The notes beneath the pieces were generated by a model, which saw nothing but the letters and a program-made list of their open reading frames with translations, did no database searches and was not told the DNA's origin. The position numbers and the translations under genes were made by a program. DNA of 32,093 nucleotides from CAZJBS01 sp964544475 (GTDB lineage Bacteria > CLD3 > SB21). The stretch is taken from assembly GCA_964544475.1 (NCBI GenBank), contig CAZJBS010000033.1, positions 1 to 32,093 on the forward strand, written 5' to 3'. Shown piece by piece: positions 23,546 through 31,000 of the stretch; positions within the stretch are counted from its first letter, which is position 1; each line of letters starts with the position of its first letter.

Positions 23546-24886
23546 TCAGACCAAACCCTGATCCAGCATGGCGTCGGCGACTTTCAGGAAACCGGCGATG
23601 TTGGCGCCATTGACGTAATTGCCCGGCGTGCCGAATTTGTCGGCGGTTTCCAGGCAGGTCTGGTGAATTTTCTGCATGATCTGGTGCAGGCGCTGGTCGA
23701 CTTCCGTGGCCGGCCATGGCAGGCGCATGCTGTTTTGCGACATCTCCAGGCCGGAGGTTGCGACGCCGCCTGCGTTGGACGCCTTGCCCGGCGCATACAG
23801 GATGCCCTTTTGCGTGAAGAGCTTGTAGGCTTCGATGGTCGTCGGCATGTTGGCGCCTTCGCAGACGCAGAAACAGCCGTTCTGGATCAGTTGTTTTGCA
23901 TCGTTTTCATCGAGTTCATTTTGCGTTGCGCAGGGCATGGCCACATCAACTTTGACGGACCAGGGACGTTGGCCGGCATGGAATTCGACTTTGAATTTGT
24001 CGGCGTAGTCTTTGACGCGGTCGTTGGCGCTGGCGCGCATCTGCAGCATGTAGGTGATTTTCTCGCCCTTGATGCCGTCTTTGTCGTAGATGAAACCGTC
24101 GGGACCCGACAGTGTGACGACTTTGCCGCCCAGTTCCGTCACCTTGATGGCGGCTCCCCAGGCGACGTTGCCGAAGCCGGAGATCGCGACGATCTTGCCG
24201 TCAAACGACTGGCCTTTGGTCTTGAGCATTTCATCGGCGAAATACGTGGCGCCATAGCCGGTCGCCTCGGGACGGATCAATGAGCCGCCCCAATTCAGGC
24301 CTTTGCCGGTCAGCACGCCGGAAAATTCACGCGTCAGACGCTTGTATTGCCCGAAAAGGAATCCGATTTCGCGGCCGCCCACGCCAATGTCGCCGGCCGG
24401 GACATCCGTGTCCGCTCCGACGTGCCGGTACAATTCGGTCATGAAACTCTGGCAGAATCGCATCACTTCGCTGTCGCTCTTGCCTTTGGGATCGAAATCC
24501 GATCCGCCCTTGCCGCCGCCCATGGGCAGGGTCGTGAGGCTGTTTTTGAAAACCTGTTCGAAGGCGAGGAACTTGAGAATGCCCAGATTGACGGAAGGGT
24601 GGAACCGCAGGCCGCCTTTATACGGCCCGATGGCGCTATTCATCTGTATCCGGAATCCACGATTGACCTGGACTTCGCCCTGGTCGTCCATCCACGGCAC
24701 GCGAAACATCACGACGCGTTCCGGTTCGACCATACGCTCGAGGATTTTGGCCGAGCGATACTCGGGATGTCTTTCAAGGACGAGTTCGAGTGATTCAACC
24801 ACTTCTTGCACAGCTTGATGAAATTCCGGCTCCGAAGGATTCTTGGCCTTTACCTGACCAATCAGGTTCTTCACATATTCAGACAT
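23546..24886 (-). CDS. gdhA: Glutamate dehydrogenase, GdhA type, copy 3
   Basis: A 446-residue paralogue of the GdhA at 18418-19779, with identical numbering of K90, K126 and D166 and the loop ISGFGNVAWG in place of VSGSGNVAQY. AGAGG lies before ATG 24886. It is the first gene of the minus-strand nitrogen block, followed by ATP-grasp paralogue 2. Its second-strand segment reads TLSGPDGFIYD where the other copy has TLSDSNGYIYD, so the residue expected to contact the cofactor ribose differs (Gly-Pro for Asp-Ser). The two enzymes may therefore differ in NAD/NADP preference; this is inference from one motif. Confidence 0.95.
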   Translation of the reverse strand: MSEYVKNLIGQVKAKNPSEPEFHQAVQEVVESLELVLERHPEYRSAKILERMVEPERVVMFRVPWMDDQGEVQVNRGFRIQMNSAIGPYKGGLRFHPSVNLGILKFLAFEQVFKNSLTTLPMGGGKGGSDFDPKGKSDSEVMRFCQSFMTELYRHVGADTDVPAGDIGVGGREIGFLFGQYKRLTREFSGVLTGKGLNWGGSLIRPEATGYGATYFADEMLKTKGQSFDGKIVAISGFGNVAWGAAIKVTELGGKVVTLSGPDGFIYDKDGIKGEKITYMLQMRASANDRVKDYADKFKVEFHAGQRPWSVKVDVAMPCATQNELDENDAKQLIQNGCFCVCEGANMPTTIEAYKLFTQKGILYAPGKASNAGGVATSGLEMSQNSMRLPWPATEVDQRLHQIMQKIHQTCLETADKFGTPGNYVNGANIAGFLKVADAMLDQGLV

Positions 24887-24994
24887 AAAAGCCTCTTAAG
24901 TTTTTTATTAGTAAGACTCGTATCTTCAAACAGTTACAAGTGTAACCTGTTGCGTCAACGTGGCCTGAAGATAGACAATTGGGAGTTAAGAGTA

Positions 24995-25010
24995 AATGAT
25001 ATTTATCATT
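24995..25010. promoter_or_regulatory. 16-bp palindrome upstream of gdhA copy 3
   Basis: AATGATA (24995-25001), TT, TATCATT (25004-25010) is a perfect dyad about 110 bases ahead of the ATG at 24886, suitable for a dimeric regulator. It loosely resembles a Fur-type box but the regulator is unknown. A weak minus-strand -35 (TTGACG) lies nearer the gene without a good -10. Confidence 0.35.
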
Positions 25011-25315
25011 GGGTGTGGAGGATTGGGTTGTTCCGGCATCTACGTGAGCGTGTTCCGCGAAGCGGCACATGGCACACAGTCTGGGTGGTTATGGGTTTTT
25101 GTGGACTTGAATTGTATCAGATTCCAGTATGAAATCCGGCAGCTATGTGAGTATGTTCCGCGAAGCGGCGCACGGCACACAGTCTGGGTGGTCATGGGTT
25201 TTTGCGGACTTGAAATTGTATCAGTTTCCAGTATAAAATCCGGCATCTACGTGAGCGTGATCCGCGAAGCGGCGCACGGCACACAGTCTGGGTGGTCATG
25301 GGTTTTTGCGGACTT

Positions 25316-25415
25316 NNNNNNNNNNNNNNNNNNNNNNNNNNNNNNNNNNNNNNNNNNNNNNNNNNNNNNNNNNNNNNNNNNNNNNNNNNNNNNNNNNNNN
25401 NNNNNNNNNNNNNNN
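25316..25415. other. Assembly gap 4 (100 N)
   Basis: Exactly 100 N. The sequence resumes exactly in register with the tandem unit. The 55 bases before the gap (25261-25315) are identical to those in the preceding unit (25157-25211), so the number of units is unresolved. Confidence 0.95.
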
Positions 25416-25462
25416 GAAATTGTATCAGTTTCCAGTATAAAATCCGGCAGCTATATGAGTAT

Positions 25463-25489
25463 GTTCCGCGAAGCGGCGCTTCGCGGAAC
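25463..25489. repeat. REP-like 12-bp-stem hairpin before the RAYT gene
   Basis: GTTCCGCGAAGC, GGC, GCTTCGCGGAAC is a perfect hairpin. Other units of the array contain only its left half. It ends 16 bases before the ribosome-binding site of the transposase, so it may be both substrate and translational control element. Confidence 0.7.
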
Positions 25490-25518
25490 ATGGCACGCGG
25501 CACACGGAGGATGATTGA

Positions 25519-26256
25519 ATGAAGACTTACTATCGTCGAAGATTACCTCATTATCAACCCGCCCATGGCACTTTCTTTGTGACGTTTCGTCTGGAGGGTT
25601 CACTGCCTGCCAAGGCTATTGCGAAACTGAAACAAGATCGCGCAGCTTTTGAACAGACTTTGTCCGGAAAGTATGGACCGAATGAAGTGAAGGAAAAACT
25701 TCGCCAGAGCCGCGCGTTGTATTTTGGCAAATTCGATGCGCTGCTGGACGGTACGGTGAAGGGGAACCGCTGGCTGGCCGATGCGCGCGTGGCGGATCTC
25801 GTGGCCGAAGCTCTGCGATACCGGGACAACAAGGAATATACACTTCTGGCCTATTGTATCATGCCCAATCACGTCCACATGCTGATATCGGATGTGGTCA
25901 TGCAAACGGCGGGTGACTATCAGGCCCGAGGCTCAACAGGTATCAAAAGACAACATCTCTCTTCGATCTCAGATGAACCGGGCACGATGCGTGAAGGAGC
26001 CGCACTCTATAGCGTCTTGCAGAGGCTGAAGTCCTTCACCGCGGTAAAAGCAAACAAACTCATCGGGCGCTCCGGCGCCTTCTGGCTGCATGAAAGTTAC
26101 GACCACGTCATTCGGGACGATTTGGAATTGGGACGTGTCGTTCGATACATTGCAAACAACCCCGTCAAAGCAGGCTTGGTGAGCGCCTGGAATTCCTGGC
26201 CATGGACGTATCTGAAGGACGCGCAGGTTCTCCGGCCGGGTTCACAAGTGCGGTGA
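25519..26256 (+). CDS. REP-associated tyrosine transposase (RAYT, Y1 HUH family)
   Basis: A 245-residue Y1 transposase of the IS200/IS605-like RAYT group, which cuts and joins single-stranded REP hairpins. The HUH motif is H118-V-H120 in CIMPNHVHMLI, and the nucleophile is probably Y194 in HESYDHVIRD, followed by the conserved helix VVRYIANNPVKAGLV. The N-terminal YRRRLPHYQPAHGTFFVTFRL is typical of the family. GGAGGA precedes ATG 25519. Unlike an IS200 element it has no visible element ends of its own but lies right after a tandem array ending in a perfect hairpin, the usual setting of a domesticated RAYT. All catalytic residues seem intact. Confidence 0.93.
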   Translation: MKTYYRRRLPHYQPAHGTFFVTFRLEGSLPAKAIAKLKQDRAAFEQTLSGKYGPNEVKEKLRQSRALYFGKFDALLDGTVKGNRWLADARVADLVAEALRYRDNKEYTLLAYCIMPNHVHMLISDVVMQTAGDYQARGSTGIKRQHLSSISDEPGTMREGAALYSVLQRLKSFTAVKANKLIGRSGAFWLHESYDHVIRDDLELGRVVRYIANNPVKAGLVSAWNSWPWTYLKDAQVLRPGSQVR

Positions 26257-26261
26257 CATCC

Positions 26262-26288
26262 AAAAAAAAAGCCGGGCAATCACCCGGC
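26262..26288 (-). terminator. Terminator of the cyclophilin gene, between convergent genes
   Basis: GCCGGG (26271-26276) pairs with CCCGGC (26283-26288). On the minus strand it is followed by nine T (26270-26262); on the plus strand by TTTCC, so it may also serve the RAYT gene weakly. Confidence 0.85.
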
Positions 26289-26314
26289 TTTCCTGATAAA
26301 TTCTCCTGAGCGAG

Positions 26315-27070
26315 CTATTCCTCAATCTCCATCGTAGTCAGATAGACCTTCTTCATCACGACATTCTCGATCGGCCGGGCATTCGGACCGACGGCCACGT
26401 CGGCGATCTTGTCCATCACGTCCAGCCCGGAGACGACTTCCCCATACACCGTGTATTCGCCGTCCAGGTGCGGGGTGCCACCGACAGTGGTGTATGTTTC
26501 GATCTGTTCTTCCGTAAAGAAAAACCCGGGTTTGCCCATCTGGCGCATCTGGTTCTCGATGTTGCGGAGCTGGGCCAACGGGGTGACGCCGTTTTGTACA
26601 ATGTAAAACTGGCTGCCACTGGAGGCTTTCTTGGGATTGACCTGGTCACCCTGACGGGCCGCCGCCAGTGCGCCGCGTTTGTGAATGCGTTTGATTTCCT
26701 GCGGAATGGTGTAGCCGGGACCGCCGATGCCGTCATTGGTCGGATCGTTGTCCTTGGAATTGGGATCGCCGCCCTGGATCATGAAATTCTTGATCACGCG
26801 GTGGAAAGTTGTGCCATCGTAAAAACCCTCTTTCGCCAGCTTCTTGAAATTGGCGGCGTGAGCGGGCGCATCGTCATCATAGAACTTGATCGTAATATGG
26901 CCCATGTCGGTCTCGATCACGGCAACGTCTTTCATGACTTTTTTCTTGGGTACCATGACTTTGGCGGTCTCTTTCTTGGTTTCGTTTTTGGTTTCCTGCG
27001 AACAGGCGGTGACGGTGATCGTGGCCGTCAAGAGAACGGCCGCCAGGCCCGAGAGATTGGACTTGAACAA
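26315..27070 (-). CDS. Cyclophilin-type peptidyl-prolyl isomerase lipoprotein
   Basis: A 251-residue cyclophilin that speeds cis-trans isomerisation of proline bonds in periplasmic or outer-membrane proteins. The signal peptide ends in a lipobox (TVTAC, lipidated C23), then a lysine/glutamate-rich linker (24-48). The isomerase domain has the catalytic FHRVI (R91) and FMIQGGDP (Q99), IPQEI, SGSQFYIV and GEYTVYGEVVSGLDVMDKI. A loop of about 35 residues between FYIV and the GEYTVYG strand (QLRNIENQMRQMGKPGFF) is longer than in minimal cyclophilins. The start is TTG 27070, supported by AAAGGAGG five bases upstream. It is transcribed divergently from the NHL gene from an overlapping promoter. Confidence 0.93.
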   Translation of the reverse strand: MFKSNLSGLAAVLLTATITVTACSQETKNETKKETAKVMVPKKKVMKDVAVIETDMGHITIKFYDDDAPAHAANFKKLAKEGFYDGTTFHRVIKNFMIQGGDPNSKDNDPTNDGIGGPGYTIPQEIKRIHKRGALAAARQGDQVNPKKASSGSQFYIVQNGVTPLAQLRNIENQMRQMGKPGFFFTEEQIETYTTVGGTPHLDGEYTVYGEVVSGLDVMDKIADVAVGPNARPIENVVMKKVYLTTMEIEE

Positions 27071-27095
27071 GGATGCCTCCTTTGCTAAGTTGGAA

Positions 27096-27123
27096 TTGGT
27101 TTCTGAAATCCGCCCAATATAGA
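27096..27123 (+). promoter_or_regulatory. Promoter of the NHL/outer-membrane operon
   Basis: TTGGTT (27096-27101), 16-base spacer, TATAGA (27118-27123). With usual spacing the start is at about 27130, directly before ATG 27131, so the NHL mRNA may be leaderless; no Shine-Dalgarno is present in GACGTCCCC. Confidence 0.45.
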
Positions 27124-27144
27124 CGTCCCCATGCTGAAATACAA
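27116..27144 (-). promoter_or_regulatory. Promoter of the cyclophilin gene, overlapping the divergent one
   Basis: Minus-strand TTGTAT (27144-27139), 17-base spacer, TATATT (27121-27116). The -10 shares four bases with the plus-strand -10, and the -35 lies inside the NHL coding sequence, so the two promoters should exclude each other. Confidence 0.55.
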
Positions 27145-28057
27145 AATATTTTCATGGTTCCTCGCCGTGGTCTGGTGCCTGCCGGCGGCCCGGGGACAGG
27201 GCCCTGTACAGCTCGAATTGACGGCCGTCTTCAACGAATCACCTTCCGAACTTTCCTTGTTGAAGAAACCCGAATCCTTCGCCATCAGTCTCACCGGCGA
27301 TCTCTACATTGCCGACACGGGCCACAACCGCCTCGTCAAACTCAACGCCAAAGGCGACTACGTCACGCACGTCGGCGGATTCGGATGGAAGTCCGGCCAA
27401 TTCGACATGCCGGTCGACGTCGCCTGCCCGGACGCGCTCAATGTCTACGTCGCCGATCGCAACAACCAGCGCATCCAACGTTACGATAAAAACCTGGAAT
27501 ACATTTCGTCGCTCGGCAGTTCCAGGGAAACGGCCTTGTCCAGCGACCAGAACAAAAAGGCCTTCGATCTGGGTTACCCGGCCGGCGTGGCGGTGTCATC
27601 CCAGGGCGATCTCTTCTGCACCGACGGCGAACGCAACGTCATTCGCAAAATCAACCGGTTTGGATCCGTCGAATCCACTTTCGGAGGATTTTCGGAAGGC
27701 CGGGGCAAACTGATCCATCCGACGCGCGTCAAAGTGACCCGCCGGTTTGTCTATGTGGTGGATGAATCCCGCATTGTGGTCTATGATTATTATGGCAATT
27801 TCATTTCCGAAGTGGGCTCGGGCATTCTGCAATCCGCGGCCGACGTGGCGGTGGACGACCAGGAACGGCTGTACGTGGCGGACACGGGCCGCCGCACGAT
27901 CGTCGTATTCAACCGGGAAGGCGGCGTGATACCGGTCGTGGCGGGGTACGAATGGACCGAACCACGCGCCGTGGGAATTCATCGCGGCTCGCTGTACGTG
28001 CTGGACGCCGGGCGCGGGACCGTCGCGGTTTTCAATCTTGTCGAAAGTGCGGAGTAA
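27131..28057 (+). CDS. Exported NHL-repeat beta-propeller protein
   Basis: A 308-residue protein with a signal peptide (hydrophobic core KIFSWFLAVVWCLPAA, cleavage near ARG-Q) and five to six NHL repeats: GDLYIADTGHNRLVKL, LNVYVADRNNQRIQRYD, GDLFCTDGERNVIRKI, RFVYVVDESRIVVYD, ERLYVADTGRRTIVVFN and GSLYVLDAGRGTVAVF. NHL propellers bind proteins, RNA or glycans and usually lack catalysis. The stop codon directly abuts the ATG of the 1182-residue outer-membrane-type protein, so the two are translationally coupled and I infer that the propeller works on or with it at the cell surface. No Shine-Dalgarno precedes ATG 27131. Confidence 0.88.
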   Translation: MLKYKIFSWFLAVVWCLPAARGQGPVQLELTAVFNESPSELSLLKKPESFAISLTGDLYIADTGHNRLVKLNAKGDYVTHVGGFGWKSGQFDMPVDVACPDALNVYVADRNNQRIQRYDKNLEYISSLGSSRETALSSDQNKKAFDLGYPAGVAVSSQGDLFCTDGERNVIRKINRFGSVESTFGGFSEGRGKLIHPTRVKVTRRFVYVVDESRIVVYDYYGNFISEVGSGILQSAADVAVDDQERLYVADTGRRTIVVFNREGGVIPVVAGYEWTEPRAVGIHRGSLYVLDAGRGTVAVFNLVESAE

Positions 28058-31000
28058 ATGCGGTTTCGACGATGGTGGGTATTCGCCATGGCCCTTTGGC
28101 CGGGCCTGCTCTACAGCCAGACGGACACGCCACCGGATGTCGTGATCGTGACACCGGACTCCGGTGCGTTCGAATTCCTGAAAAATCCCAAAGCAACCAG
28201 CCTGATGCACCGGTCTCATGAATTCATGGGCGCCGGCATGGATACCGTGTATCGCCTTCCGGACGAACTTGTTATTCCCGGCAGTGAACAGGTTTTCATT
28301 GGCGCCGCGCGTCTGCAGAGAGATCGTGATTACACGATCCGGTACCGGTTCGGCGAAATCCGGTTTCGTTACCAGATCGGTCCTGACGTCACCGTGCGTG
28401 TGGTCTACCTGGTTCTGCCGTTCCAATTGAAGCCGGAATACTTTCACCGCCAGATGATCACCACGGTCGCGTATGACGACACCTTGAAACAGGCTGTGCG
28501 CAAGGAGGTCGTCGTCAAACGTTACGGCTCGGCCGGTCTTTTCGAATCTTCCGATATTGCCGGAAGCGGGAGCATCTCCCGGGGATTCACGATCGGTTCC
28601 AACCAGGATTTCACGCTCAATAGCGGCCTGAATATCCAGCTGGCCGGCCACATCACCGACGACGTGACGCTCGAGGCGTCGCTCACCGACGAGAACACGC
28701 CCATTCAGCCGGAAGGCAACACGGAAAACCTCCAGGAAATCGACAAAGTCTTCATCGAGATCAAGAAAGCCGACGAGTATGTGGCGACGTTCGGGGATTT
28801 TAATGTCAGTGTGACCGGGACGGAATTCGGCAACTACGATCGCAAACTGCAGGGTGTGCGCGGCGCCATTCATAAGGACCGCGTGTCGCTCGATGTCGCG
28901 CTGGCCTCGACCAAAGGCAAGTACGCCTCCAACACGGTTACGATTCAGGAAGGCGTGCAGGGGCCGTACGAATTGACCGGCGAAAGCGGGGAGAGCAATA
29001 TCCTTGTTGTAGCCGGCACGGAAAAGGTGTGGCTCAACGGCGTCCGGTTGACGCGCGGCGAGGACAACGACTACGTCATCGACTACGGAGCCGGGCAGCT
29101 GACCTTTACGCGCAAACGCCTGATCACGTCCGAATCGCGCGTGGTCGTGGATTTCGAATACACCGACGACGTTTTCCGCCGCAACAGTCTTTCCACTGCC
29201 CTGCGGACGAGTTGGTGGAACAACCGTCTGACCGCCGGCGGGGTGCTGGTGCGGGAATCGGACGACAAGAACAACCCGGTCAACCTGTCCTTGTCCCAGG
29301 CGATCATCGACTCGCTGTCGCGCATCGACGACGACAGCCTTTCGGAAAGCGGCACGGTGATCTTCATCGACGGCGCCACCTACGTTGGGATAGGACGCGG
29401 CGCGTACCGCCGTGCATTCGATCCGGGATCCGGCGACACCATATTGGTGTACGTCGGTTCGGACAGTTCCGGCGACTACAACGTGCGCTTCACCGACGTG
29501 GGCGCGTCCAGTGGTGATTACGAGCGCGGCGACGTCCTCGGTGAATTCGTATTTGCCGGCAAAGGTCAGGGCCATTACCTGCCGCTCGTACCATTATCGC
29601 TGCCCAAGAGCGCGACGCTGGGTTCCGTATTTCTTGACATCAGACCGGCCGCCAATATGAAATTCGGCGGGGAAGTCGCGTGGAGCGCATTCGACAAGAA
29701 TTCGTTTTCACCGGGGGGCGAGAATGGCCAGGCCTACAAAATGGCCGGTTCCGTGATTGGTCAGAAAATCCGATGGGGGGAGGCGCGGCTCGGTGAATTC
29801 GACATCGACGGACGCTACCGGCACAAGGACAGCACGTTCCGGCAGATCGACCGCATCGACCATGCCGAATTCAACCGGTCGTGGAATGTGCCCGGCGGGG
29901 CGGCGACGCCGGCGAATCGTCGTGAAGACCTGCTGGATCTGAACTTCCGATATCGTCCGGTGCGTGACGTGCAATTGAGCACGCTGTACGGCCGGCTGGA
30001 ACATGGCACCGGGTTTGAATCCACGCGGCGCGGGGCCGGATTTCAAACCGCGCGGCCCGGATATCCCAACGTGTTCTACACATTTGAGAATATCGCCTCG
30101 AGATCGCGCGGCCTTTCGGAGGGCGACGTCACGCGGCATATGTTCGCGGGTTCGTATGCGGTTTGGAAAGTCCGGCCGGGATTTGATTTCGAATCGGAAA
30201 ACATTCGTTCCAACGTCGCGGCCCTTGAAGATTCCGGATTCGGCAGCGCCTACGAGACCTACCGGCCGCGCCTGGACGTGACGGGATTCGAAAAAACGCA
30301 ATTCGGAGCCATGCTGGAGGCGCGCGTCGATCACCTCCGCAATACGAAGGTGGATTCGCTGGACGGCCGACTGTCGCTCTCCACGACGCAACGGTATTAC
30401 TGGAACGTCTCGTCCTGGAAAGATCTCTCCTCGTCCGTCGAGTTCATCCGCCGCAGGAAATCCTATCTTGGCGCGTTCCGGACGTCACAGAATCTCGACA
30501 AGACCACCAATCTAGTGAGTTCGACTGTCGATTATTATCCGTGGCGGCGGGCCGTGGCCGTCAATGTCAACTACCAGGTCTCCGAAGAACGCGTGCAGGA
30601 CCGGAAAATCATTTTCATTCCGGTGACGCCCAATACCGGCAATTTTGTCCGCGTGAATGAAGACAGCTTCAAACAGGTGCCGCAGGGCCAGGGCGACTGG
30701 ATCCAGGGCAGCGTCCGCAGCGGGGATTTCACGCCGATCGTGGAATTGAAATTCGGCGTGCGCCTGCGCGTGGAGATCGTGAAATTCTATCCGTCCCGGG
30801 AAGGCCGGCCGGATACGCTCGGCTGGTTCGATGAATTCCTGAGAACGCTGACCACGGAAACCACGGCCCGCATCGAGGAAAATCAGAAAAATCCGGCGAC
30901 GTCGTTTTATTACCTGAATCTTAAACAATACCAGGACCAGTCCAACACATTGCGGGGGTCCATTTTCTTCCGGCAGGATGTGTATTCGGCGGACGCAGGC

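Larger units (their letters stand above)
25033..25500. repeat. ~104-bp tandem array with alternating A/B units upstream of RAYT
   Basis: Units begin with CCGGCA at 25033, 25136, 25240 and, after gap 4, 25444; periods are 103, 104 and 104 (ignoring the 100 N). Each has CCGCGAAGCGG and then GGCACACAGTCTGGGTGGT, and ends with GTATCAG and TCCAGTAT. Units 1 and 3 read CATCTACGTGAGCG and units 2 and 4 CAGCTATRTGAGTA, so the higher-order period is about 207 bp. No spacers of differing sequence are present. Confidence 0.85.

Noticed and set aside
25033..25500. Possible CRISPR array
   Set aside because: Units of about 104 bp repeat over their whole length without unique spacers, and no cas genes are present.
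27596..29575. 659-codon minus-strand frame across the NHL and outer-membrane genes
   Set aside because: It spans two well-supported plus-strand genes with signal peptides and shows no recognisable motif.
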